Shown: positions 10,984 through 21,096 of the stretch, piece after piece
How the letters are laid out: the number at the start of each line of letters is the position of its first letter
Numbering within the stretch: the stretch's first letter is position 1
Assembly (NCBI GenBank): GCA_022266195.1
Contig: WHVY01000001.1
Coordinates: forward strand, 10,354,001 to 10,418,000
Direction: 5' to 3'
DNA from: Tetranychus cinnabarinus
Lineage: Eukaryota > Arthropoda > Arachnida > Trombidiformes > Tetranychidae
Length of the DNA stretch: 64,000 nt
The notes under the pieces: model-generated
Databases searched by the model: none
The model's input: only the letters and a program-made list of their open reading frames with translations
What the model was told of the DNA's origin: nothing
Position numbers and translations under genes: made by a program

Positions 10984-12494
10984 TCAATCCTTCAATACAC
11001 AAGTAAAATCTGGTGGTATTGAACATATACAATTGTAAGTTCCTTTTGTGACAAGTTTACTTCCAATGTCATAATTGACTCCGTCAAAATAACATTTGCC
11101 GGGAATTGGTGCAGGTCGAATCGGATCAGGAGCTGTACAGTAATCTGTACACGCTTTCAGGGTAGCAAAAGTATTTACTGTCCCACCACAGCCAGAATAA
11201 GTGAAGGGAAGACATTGATTGGTTTTTGTATCAAAATGATAGTAGGTTAGGTTTTGCTGACAGTATCCATAATAATGTGCCTGTCTACAACCGTTTCGTC
11301 GCCTTTCAAGATTCGGTGAGGCTATTCAATTTGAAAAAATGAGTAATTTTATCATTTATCATCATTTTACAATTTAATATGTTTGTTTAAAAATCTACTT
11401 ACGACAGTGGTATTGTGTGTAACAACAACCTGATTTAGTGTAAACTGGTAAACAACCGGCGTCCAACATTTTGGTATCAAAGTAGCACGTATGTTTGTAA
11501 CAGGCTGGATCATTTTTAACGTTCATTGGATTGAAGTCGGATGTACAAGAACATGTGTAACAATCTGGTAATTCAATCTTTTGGCCCTCCATGTAAGTGT
11601 TACCCTCATAGGAGCAAGTAACCGTAGGCTTTTGATCAGGACAACGTTTTTCTCCACAACACTGGCCGGGTTTGAATGAGTAATAGCATGTCTGATTGGT
11701 TTTATCAGCATCAGGTGAACTAAATTTCCCAGGACATTCAACAAGAGCGCAAGATATTTTAGCTTTTAATATTTTGTCTGTTATCGATCCAAAACACCGA
11801 CATCGATTACAAGGGTCAGGAAATTTGATGTCTTTATCAATGTCATAACTTTCTCCAGCATAATAGCACTCTAAATTGAAAAAGTCATTGATTAGTATGA
11901 AAGTGCTTGGATTATCCATCAATTTGTGTTGTGGTACATATAACTACACTAACTTTTATACTCGAAATAGTGAATTGATTAAGATTTGACAATTTGATTG
12001 TGAATATTTGATAAATGTCATGTTTCTTAGCAAGGTATTGACTTATTTTGCGATGAAATATTGTCACTGAATTTGTCGAGAGGATTTGAACAATCAGTCT
12101 AACCAGGAAATAGCGTTCGTGTTTACAAATTTGAAATGATAAAATTGACATATCTACATTTATTTCAGGGAAACCATGATTTGTGATGAACAATGAAAAT
12201 GAAAATGGTAATTTACTCACTATTTGCTTCTTTCTGAATGGAGTTACATTCATATCGCTCTATACAATTAGGACATCCAACCCTTGAAATAGGATTACAT
12301 CCACGAGCAGCATAATGATGCGTGAATTTTAATTCAGGACAGTTCTTACAGTCTGAAGGCTCTATAAGTAATCAGAAAAAATATCTAATAACATTGAATG
12401 AAGCGAGTAAATTGATAAATCATAACAAACCTGTAATAGTTGAAGCAGCAAATGAAAAGAGCAATGTAATTGCCAGCAAGAGTTGATAGACCAT
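10984..12494 (-). CDS. Secreted cysteine-rich protein with VWC-like modules and a Kunitz domain
   Basis: Four exons, 12431-12494, 12221-12361, 11403-11870 and 10984-11321, join to 336 aa. Exon 1 is a signal peptide (MVYQLLLAITLLFSFAAS). Exon 2 encodes a small cysteine-rich unit (residues 22-68). Exon 3 holds two VWC-like modules of the form C-Y-Y/E-G-x(n)-C-x2-C-x-C ... C-C (residues 69-224). Exon 4 encodes a Kunitz/BPTI domain at 236-286 with spacing C-8-C-15-C-7-C-12-C-3-C, the exact canonical pattern, including FTYSGC. It is followed by a short VWC-like half module ending in VLKD. The residue after the second Kunitz cysteine (the P1 position) is Gln, not Lys or Arg, so trypsin inhibition is not expected. 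It is secreted and disulfide-rich. The role is unknown: perhaps a matrix, cuticle or secreted inhibitor-like protein. Confidence 0.85.
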
Positions 12495-12570
12495 TTCGGC
12501 GAAGATTTAACCTAGATGGGACAGCAGTTTGTAACAATTAAACAAGTTAACCAGTTTAAACAGATTAGTC

Positions 12571-12580
12571 TTTATTTATA
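12571..12580 (-). promoter_or_regulatory. TATA box of the Kunitz/VWC gene
   Basis: The minus strand reads TATAAATAAA, 77-86 bp before the ATG at 12494. A start site about 30 bp downstream would leave a leader of roughly 50-60 nt, plausible for a strongly or tissue-specifically expressed secreted protein. Confidence 0.5.
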
Positions 12581-14050
12581 CTAATCCCGAGTGAGACTAT
12601 GATTGAAACGGTGATAATAGCGATTCAAGTGAGAATGAGGAGGGAAGTAAGGTGAGAGATTCAAGAAACCGAAAACTGAGATTACCAGATGAAACAAAAG
12701 GTATGTTTTTCCTTAAGAAGAGTTGAGATACTACTCTTATATTTTTAAATATCAATTGTAATTTCTTTTCATCTCATATGTCTCATAATTTTTGGTGTTT
12801 ACAGCTAAAGAATCGCCGGATATTTGGACTTTCATCTTCTCCAGAGGAAAATTCTCGAGACGAGAAAAGGATAAAACACAAGTTGTGATGGAAAACGAAA
12901 GGACGTTCAATTGAAATACACATACTTTTAATGCTTTTTTCACCTTGTTTGCATCTTTTGTTATCATGTAAACTCTCATGTGCCATATTCCAATCATTAC
13001 TTTCGCCTTGTCTTTCTTGTCCTGACCTTTATTCATTAGTATTCATGTTTTTCCCATCAATCCTAATCTTTACACAAATTATTTTCATTATTCTTCATTG
13101 AACAACTTTTCATGGTGATTGCATTGTTAAATTGCAATTCAATTTTCAATGAAGATTTTGTTAGTTTAAGAATCAAATGGATATCAAATAAGCTGCAAAT
13201 GGCATCACACAGATGGCAACATTTGCTGAAAGTTTCCACCAACCTAGTTAATTATTGATTAGTTGAATTCAGTTTGATTGATTACTGTTCATTACTGATT
13301 AGCTTACCTTCTTCTTATCATAGTGTAAAATGCTTGTATCTCACAAGCATTGCTATTGAGGTCAGTTGGTTTAAAATTTCAAGGGTGATTAACTTACGAA
13401 CTTTCATACAGGAGGAATGAGGAAAAATTATCCATTTTGTTTCAATTTAAAAGCTAATTATAATTAAAACTGAGAATATAACAGAGTTACTACATACATG
13501 GTAAACTTGAGTGAATTGCTCATGAATTATGCAATTTAATGAATTGAAGGATTACAAGAGATGTTTTATTTTAAAATCTGACCAAAAAACTTCAACTTGT
13601 ACAAAATTCCATTAGAAACACTTCACTGAAGTTCCATTGGAATAATGAGTAAAAGGTAATCTAATAGACCAAACTAATTGAAAGATTATTCTTACGTGGA
13701 ACAAAATAAAACTGCAAATCAATCGATTGTCCCATGATGTTCATTGTATGATCATAAAGCAAGAAATAACAGATTCTCAAATGAGAGGCAAGTTAAAACA
13801 GGGTTGATGAAACAAATAAAGTTGATTGCTCTATTTTGCTGATGGTACCGGTGAAAATATATAAATAATGATACTAATGTTACAATAAAGCCAAATAATA
13901 AAGGTAAAAACAAATGAAATAGTTTGCCAAGGAAAAGAGCAACATGGATGATAAAGAAAAATGGGCGAGTAAAGATAAAATAATAGCACACAATAGATAT
14001 GACTAACAACTCATGAGGATTCAAAACATAATGGGAAATCCTCTTAAACC
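12581..14050. other. Intergenic region without a supported gene
   Basis: AT-rich. Two open stretches on the minus strand (12752-13036 and 13752-14114) lack recognisable domains, and the second runs into the foldback element, so they are not annotated as genes. Confidence 0.4.
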
Positions 14051-14581
14051 GGTTCCCTGTAAGTTCGCCAATTTTAAGCTTTAAAACAAACAAAGAGTCC
14101 AATCCTTTTACCACTTTAAAGAAACATTGACAATAATTATTTACTGCTTTGGCAAGTAAATTATCAATTTTGATTAAGATATTCGTGTACAGCGATCAAG
14201 CTCAAGCTGAATTAATTCAATATCACCATTTGGAAGCTTATTGTATCAGTCCAATAATTTTTCACCGAATTTTAGGCTATCTTTAGCTTGGAACAGAACT
14301 ATCCTTTTGGACACTTCTTTTCGACTAGTTGCTCAATAAAAGCACTAGACATTGCATCTCTTTTCAAACTGATATTATACAACAAGCTTCCAAATAGTGA
14401 TATTGAATTAATTCAGCTTGAGCTTGATCGCTGTACATGAATATCTTAATCAAAATTGATAATTTACTTGCCAAAGCAGTAAATAATTATTGTCAATGTT
14501 TCTTTAAAGTGGTAAAAGGATTGGACTCTTTGTTTGTTTTAAAGCTTTAAATTGGCGAACTTACAGGACACCTCTTAAACC
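14040..14581. mobile_element. Foldback element with ~195-bp inverted arms and an 11-bp target duplication
   Basis: The left arm (about 14056-14250) and right arm (about 14369-14566) are near-perfect reverse complements, separated by about 118 bp. Both arms end with CCTGTAAGTTCGCCAATT on the outside. The element is flanked by the 11-bp direct repeat CCTCTTAAACC at 14040-14050 and 14571-14581, as expected for a target-site duplication. There is no coding capacity, so this is a non-autonomous foldback/MITE-type transposon. The high arm identity suggests either recent insertion or gene conversion between the arms. Confidence 0.8.
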
Positions 14582-14932
14582 ACGTTTGTCATAACACAGT
14601 GGATAACTTTGAGTCTAAAATAAATTACCAATTTATTAATCAGTTTATTTGGATAAATTAAACTTTTTTGTTGAAAATATTGGTTTAAATGCCATCAACA
14701 ATGGAAAAAAGCATTACGAGAATGCAGCCAGACACGTGGAAAGCACATCGTACTTCTTGTATCTTCTTGACTTCACACAAAATAATTAACCTATTTGCTT
14801 ATAACATTGGAATCTCAGGGTAAACATTGTTTAAAATTAAAAACAATTAAAAATAAAAATAAATTTCAATTTTTGAATAAAGAGACGCTTTTCAAGTGAC
14901 AGAAGTACGCAGTATTTAAATGCATCACTAAA

Positions 14933-15026
14933 CGTCAGATGACGCTAACCGTTAACTAATAACAGCCAATAGGAGGATGTTTGATAATGTTGTTATCCAA
15001 TGAGATTGTTTGATTTTAAATTCAAA
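14933..15026 (+). promoter_or_regulatory. Cell-cycle promoter cluster upstream of UBE2C
   Basis: Within 225 bp of the UBE2C ATG there is a CGTCA-GA-TGACG inverted repeat (14933-14944, CRE/ATF-like) and a palindromic TAACCGTTA (14946-14954, MYB-like). Two CCAAT boxes, 14966-14970 and 14997-15001, lie exactly 31 bp apart. A TTCAAA at 15021-15026 is a CHR-like TTTGAA in reverse. Paired CCAAT boxes at about 31-33 bp plus a CHR are the known layout of G2/M genes controlled by NF-Y and MuvB/DREAM in vertebrates, including the UBE2C class. Their use here is inferred. Confidence 0.5.
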
Positions 15027-15156
15027 TTAAAAGGCTCCATCATGGAGACTCCATGTTGTATGTAAAAATCATTTTATTACGTTCATCAATATCATCAACT
15101 TTCATTTTCTCGTCAATTTTTAGTGTGATATCTCCTTATTCAATTTTTGTGTAAAA

Positions 15157-15731
15157 ATGTCTTCAACTGGTGAAAATCGTTCTTCTAACAGCACTAGAGA
15201 TTCTAAAGCAAACATTTCCTCTTCTCGTTTACGCAAGGAACTGATGGATCTTGTTATGGGACGTGATAAAGGTATATCTGCCTGTCCTGTGGATGACACT
15301 TTTTTCAAATGGATTGCCACCATTGATGGACCTAATGATACCGTCTACGAGAATCTGAAATTTAAACTAAGTCTCAAATTTACTACACAATATCCTTATG
15401 TTCCCCCAAATATTAAATTCATAAGTCCCTGTTATCACCCTAATATCGATTCTTCTGGAAACATTTGTCTTGACATTTTGAAGGTGAGTAAATAAATTGG
15501 TTTGCTTGTCGATTTAAAAACTGTAACTAATTTATTAATTTTTTATTCTAGGATAAATGGACTGCGTCATATGATGTTAGATCTGTACTACTTTCGATAC
15601 AATCGCTTCTTGGTGAACCTAATTTAGATGATCCACTGGATCCTGAAGCAGCTGCCAATTGGAAAAAGTCTGATTTCAAGAAGATCATGTTGATGCACCA
15701 TGCAAAAGGGGAGAAGAAATCAACTCAATAA
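15157..15731 (+). CDS. UBE2C: Ubiquitin-conjugating enzyme E2 C (APC/C E2)
   Basis: Two exons, 15157-15483 and 15552-15731, give 168 aa with a phase-0 join at DILK/DKW. This E2 starts ubiquitin chains on mitotic substrates of the anaphase-promoting complex. The UBC fold runs from about residue 22 to 150. The HPN motif is at 94-96 and the catalytic Cys is at about 104 in GNICLDILKDKWTASYDVRS, nearly identical to human UBE2C, as is LLSIQSLLGEPN. The N-terminal extension of about 20 Ser/Asn-rich residues and the KELM-x4-GRDKGISA region match UBE2C rather than other E2s. The C-terminal tail (KKIMLMHHAKGEKKSTQ) is divergent. A 68-nt intron separates the exons, and paired CCAAT boxes lie upstream. 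Confidence 0.95.
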
Positions 15732-16342
15732 TATTTATTTGGAATTTAAAACGAGTAAATTTATCAACTTATAAAGCCTTGGAAGAAAAGTCAGATTAGA
15801 TATTCATCAACTCGACACTCGAACTTTTCAGAGATTTTCATCAGCAATTTTTAACCAATCATTCATATTCATAAAAATTATATCGCTTTGTCTTAATATT
15901 CAAAGCAAAAATAATTATTTTCAATCATTGATGTTTATCTGATCAAATTTTATTTCCAAGGTACATATTTAGCTCTTTTTATACTTCAATTTGATAAAAA
16001 TTTCAAACTATGACTTGATGAATATATCATTTTAAACGAAGCACATCATTTAATAAAAATAGCCAATTGGTTTAAAAAAGAACTTTATGCTTCATCATTC
16101 AACTAATAGTTATCTTGATCGCAGATCACATGCATTTTTCTTCCAGAGTAAAGCGTTTTATCAGCATATGTGCTAGCCTTGACTATTTGAATTAGACAGA
16201 TTTATTCACATAATCAGCTTGATACAAATCTAATCTTCCGGGTTTAAATTTATCTGATCTTCAATAAAAGCACAGATGAAACACGGTGTTCGAAATAAAT
16301 ATTAAGGCAAAATTAAATTAAAATTGGTTGTTTAAAATATTT
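15732..16342. other. Convergent intergenic spacer
   Basis: 611 bp between the UBE2C (+) and MFSD4-like (-) stop codons. It contains the two 3' UTRs and no other recognisable feature. Confidence 0.5.
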
Positions 16343-18019
16343 TCAGTCAACATACACTTCATCTTGAGCGAAGTTGATTCTTTCTTCTCGTTTCAATATG
16401 AACTTGTCAAGTAAAAAGAAGTAGACCATTGAGGAGAAAATGTTGAAAATATTTATGTACACAAAGGATAATGGATAACGGCTAAGAAAATAATCCATCA
16501 ATGTTGGGTAAATAAATTCACCTAAACAACCAGCTAACATAAAGACCGTTGCAATTTTACCAGTTACTTTAATATAATGATTGAAATAAGAAAGAACCAA
16601 AGGAGATGTTGGAGAAATGCCTGCACCTATGATAATGGTGCTTATCCATAGAAACAAATTGCTTGGATAAAATATCAAGAGGAGGATAATTCCTGATCCA
16701 GTTATGGCCAAATGAGTCCACATTAATGCACGATCACTAATATATCGCATCAACGACATGGTGATTATACGAGTGAATGTATACGCACACCAAAAGGAAG
16801 CTGAAAGCTGTACGCCTAAATAAGAAAAGATTGAAGGTAAATTTAATTTCATGATTAAAACCAAACTAACCTTCTTTTTTTGTGAAATTAGTTGCAGAAA
16901 CAATGGAAAAGTTCATTACAAGCAAGCCAAAACTAGAGTCAAGTCCATTTATTGATTGGCTAAGAAGGAAAAAGAAACCCATGATGATAATATACAAAAG
17001 ATCAACTTTCGAATTTTTGTCTTCATGTCTTCCTTTGATGCTTGATTGGTTATCATTTTTATCGAAAGCTATGCATATAATGACCAAAAATATGGATAAA
17101 AAGAGACTATAGTGAGCTAAGATCTTATACGGAATAAATACATTAGAAGAATTGTCCATTGGCGAATCAATCTTGGTTTGATTGCTGTTTGTTACTGTGA
17201 TTTTTGGTGATTCATCTAAAAAAGGAGAAACTAGAAAAGGACCAACAAAAGTACCAAGACCAAAAAAGAAGTACGCAACGTGGGTAATTGTCCCTCCATA
17301 ACCAGCCCAAAGATTCATTATCCAAACTTCCATTACTAAAGAGAGCAAATTATGAGATCATTTATTAAAATTGCTGATTTAAAATTGTTGACCACTAACT
17401 CACCAATTTCCAAGAAAGCAGTTGTGAAGCCAAAGATGATAAAACATGCGAATATTATCCCTCTATCTTTGGTCAGGTTCAATGCGTAACCTGCCAGTGC
17501 CATCACAATCAAATTGGCACTTGATAATTTCTCGATTCGCATTCTATCGGACAAATATCCTCCTAGAAAGTTTCATTTTAAAAAGGATTACAAAACAAAT
17601 AGTTGAATGTCAATAATTTTGTGAGAACTGTCTGCAATGACAGATGGTTATAATCAAGGGACATATTACTGCAATTCTGATTAAATTAGAGGATTAAACA
17701 AAGTCTAACCGATTATGGTTCCTGCTACATCGCCAGCTGATAAATTGAGAATAATTAAGCTTTCTTTATCATTTACTGTTCCAAGAGCAACTTTAAGATC
17801 AAGTAATGTTGCACCACTCAATGAAGTAGCAATTCCAATTTCCAAAAAGCAGCAACATGCGGCCACGAGTTTAACTATCTTCGGAAAAGTGGAAACCTGA
17901 GAATCCCTCGCTTTATGTCTGTGTTTTAATCTTAATCGAGAGGGTCCTACACGTTTGGACAATATACTACTAAATAGACTTGATATTGATGTGGCACTTT
18001 CTTGTGAGTTTAGTTCCAT
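16343..18019 (-). CDS. MFSD4-like major facilitator superfamily transporter
   Basis: Four exons, 17710-18019, 17404-17562, 16871-17335 and 16343-16815, join to 468 aa; all three introns are short with good GT-AG sites. The protein has about twelve membrane segments. After a basic cytosolic N-tail of about 45 residues, TM1 holds LSGATLLDLKVALG, matching the GPTLLDLRCQ region of MFSD4A. Loop 2-3 carries GGYLSDRM, the MFS signature position. The region LWAGYGGTITHVAYFFFGLG and the following GPFLVSPFLDE match the HFFVG.GAL.SPLIADPFL region of MFSD4A/MFSD4B (NaGLT1-like). The central loop is hydrophilic. The substrate is probably a sugar or other small organic solute but is not determined. The gene is divergent from TSEN54 with only 255 bp between start codons. 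Confidence 0.85.
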
Positions 18020-18274
18020 TCTGCTTCTATCACAATATGCTAATGAAATTAGCTTTGTTGAAAATATTTAAAAATTTTAAAATAAAAAAACCAAGGAAAA
18101 ACAATCGAAAGCATGAATGAATATTTTGCAATTTAACAGTTTTTGCACCAATTTGTGATCTGAATCGCGCGCACTTTATTCTAGAAGCTGTTTGTAAACA
18201 TTTCGTTGTTGTTTTGGTAAGCACATATTTGTTTGTTTGTTTGTTTTGTATAGACTCTTCTATTTAAATAAAAA
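18020..18274. promoter_or_regulatory. Shared divergent promoter of the MFSD4-like gene and TSEN54
   Basis: 255 bp separate the two ATGs on opposite strands, so both promoters must lie here or inside the leaders. The interval has a GC-richer ATCGCGCGCACTTT patch near 18163 and a TTTG/TTTGT repeat near 18226-18246, but no clear TATA box. Co-regulation is only an inference from spacing. Confidence 0.5.
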
Positions 18275-19576
18275 ATGGATACTTCGGTATTGTTAAGGTA
18301 AGCCTTGATTGTTTTTACTGTACCATTAATTATCCTAACTTTATAGCATTCTCTAACTTTGCGAAAGACTTTTCTAATTTAATATTTCTTCTTTTGTTGC
18401 AGTGGTGAGCAATTATTGCTATTGAAGTTAAATTACAAAACCAAGAAAAAGATGCGGCCTAGACAAAACTCTTTTTCAACAAAAATTGTAAATTTACCCA
18501 ATAATTCAGCAGAGATGGACAGCTTGGCTAATAGAGTCCAAACTGAATTGAACAACAAATTTGCCATATTAAAGGAACCACGTGTTAGATCAGCAAGTGA
18601 GATGGGATTAGCAGTCTGGTGTCCTCAGACCAAATCAGCCGTGGTGGTTTGTGATAAGAAAAGACAACCATGGATGGGTTACACTGAAAACAATCAGTTG
18701 AGATATACACCTGAAGAAACTTTATTTCTTATGGAAACTGAATCCATTATCGTCAATTACATGGAATTACCGCTGAGCCTACAAACTGCTTATCAATTAA
18801 TGTTAACAGATGAATACCTTTTTAAATGTTATAAAGTTTATGCATATTTGACTAGATTAGGCTACAAGTTGAAACCATTTCCACAGTCTGACCAAGCTCG
18901 AAGTTTATCTCCTAATATCTCTAGTTCAACATTTATCACCAATAAAACAGTTGAACCAATTAGAAAATCAAACTGTGCTTTGAGATTGGTGATGATGCCA
19001 CTGAGGAGAGATATGTTTCTTAGAGGAACCAGTTTCGATAGATGCGCCAATTGGGCTGAATATAAACGCAACACTGAACCAAGAAAAGCTGGAGTTATTT
19101 TTGCTGAAGAAGCTACTGTTTTGGAACTCAATGAGGAGATTCGCAACGAAAGAAACATATTCGATCAGCTGCCCAACAAAAGTTTAATTGACTATTCAAA
19201 AAATTTGCAACCTTTAATTGATCAGACCAAAGTCACAGACATCAATAGATTGCACCAAATTTTTAAAGAGGCCGGACCTCAAGAAAAGTGCTTAAACTCA
19301 CGGTTACCTTCCTCCTCTGATGTTGACTTGAAATATCAAGTTTATACATCTTCACGGAAAAATTTCTCCAGCAATGATCTCGATTATTGTCTAACCATAA
19401 GTGACGAGACTGACTGCCCTCCAACAGTAAATGATTTAATACATTTAGATGAAAAGTGTGGTAAATCTCAACTAATTTTTGCCATCACATCTCAACAAGA
19501 TTTCAACTTTTACACTTTACAACCTTTTGAATGTTGGGATGAGATGCCTGCTCTTTGGGATTCGAATAGAGTTTAA
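18275..19576 (+). CDS. TSEN54: tRNA-splicing endonuclease subunit Sen54
   Basis: Two exons, 18275-18297 and 18403-19576, give 398 aa. TSEN54 is a structural, non-catalytic subunit of the nuclear complex that cuts introns out of pre-tRNAs, working with TSEN2, TSEN34 and TSEN15. The N-terminal domain is recognised from GLAVWCPQTKSAVVVCDKK, followed by GYTENNQLRYTPEETLFLME and a YKVYAYLTRLGYKLKPF segment shared with Sen54 proteins. The middle (about 165-330) is low in conservation. The C-terminal part (QLIFAITSQQDFNFYTLQPF) resembles the family's small C-terminal fold. The first coding exon is only 23 nt (MDTSVLL), with GTAAGC and TTTTGTTGCAG borders. The alternative is an internal ATG at 18451, losing about 24 residues. 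Confidence 0.9.
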
Positions 19577-21096
19577 AAAAAAGCTTTTAGATAATTTTGT
19601 TTATGTCAATATGAAGCTCAAACTAACCAATGTTGAAAAATGTGTTGAAACTTGATCTTTCTGTAAATATTTGTTACAATTTATAAAACACCAATAAAAA
19701 AAGACATTCAAAATAGACGCAACCACACGATTGATTAAAATACATTTTTAAATTAGTGTCAAAGTTGAATCTAAATCCCACATTAGTATTGTACACCAAA
19801 CAATATCAAGAGGATAAAAAAACAGCAACATTTGAAAATTAAAGATTGCTCCCTCTACTTAGGAGGAGCAAGAAAAAAAAACATTTGGTTGTTTTTCAAA
19901 TGCAGAAACAACTAAAGAGTTGTAAGACCAAAGAAACCCATTATTTTAACTTAAATACCATCCTTACTAGAAATATCAGCCAGTTGATGGTAAGAATTAT
20001 CAACGCGTAATCCAACGACATCAAAATAAACACTATTAATTGTTACCTTTACTATTGTCATGATTAAAAAAGGTAAGTTGATAATATTTATCCGTTGTAT
20101 TGAAATAACCAAAAACCTTTCACACATTACTGTACAGAAGTGAATACAAAATCCGGTTTATTCCAGTCAAAACAAGTAGGATCAGGATCATTTTTATTCC
20201 CTCTCTTCATTCCCTTACCTTGTCTTCCTCTCTTTCATTTTCCCTCTTTATCATCTTTCCTTCTCACTCTTACTCCCTCTACTTTTTTGACAATAACATA
20301 GACTAATGTGGTTCCTTTCTTTCTCTTTCTACATGTTCATATTTCTCTCTCTTTTTCTCTTGCTTTCTTTCTCTTCCGATTGTTATTTTAATTTACATTC
20401 AGAGTTATTTATATTGTTTCTTGATCATTGATTTATCAACTTCATGTCTTATTTCAAGACATTTATTGCATTTTATTTTCGCCCACAATTAGCTCATTTG
20501 GTAAATTATTAACATCCTAACAGGACTCACTTTCATTATAAATTTTCAATTTCATCTTGACTCGATTTTTATCCATTTTTATTATTAATTTTTAATCATT
20601 TTATTAACTGAAAATTGGCGTTTTACCTTTGAATTTGTATGTTTTTTTTCATATTTTGATTCAAAAAATGTTTCATTAGCGTTAAAATTGATTAGAGCGA
20701 CATCTGTACGAGGGAATCTCCTTTTCTATCATCAGTTTCCTAACTCCGCCGTTTGTCTGGTCATTTTTTTACTCTTGCTTTCTTATTTTTCCACACTTAA
20801 ATTTAATTTAAGTGTATTAAACCTTAACCAATTTTTGTTACTCTAATTCTATTTTATTATACCTTTCCATTTCTTCCTTAGTTTGAGATTGTCTTCTCAC
20901 TTTTCCACTGTTTATCTGTCTCAATCACATCATCCAATCTGTGTGTTTTTGCTACACAATAACGTTTAACCCACACTATACTGAGGAGTATCAAAGCATT
21001 TTTTTATACCAATCATATTGGGACTAATTAAAGGTATGTAAAATCAATGTTGGTTTTTATTGTTTAATTTAGAATCGAATTCACTTAAACAATACC
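19577..21096. other. Intergenic: TSEN54 3' UTR and exportin-1 promoter/leader
   Basis: Contains AATAAA-type signals near 19692, a C/T-rich tract at about 20180-20390, and a probable exportin-1 5' UTR intron (21034-21072: AAAG/GTATGT ... TTTAATTTAG). At 39 nt that would be very short. No gene is seen. Confidence 0.45.

Noticed and set aside
13752..14114. 120-codon hydrophobic frame, considered as a chemoreceptor fragment
   Set aside because: No receptor signature is present, and its start lies within the foldback element, whose other arm repeats the same residues.
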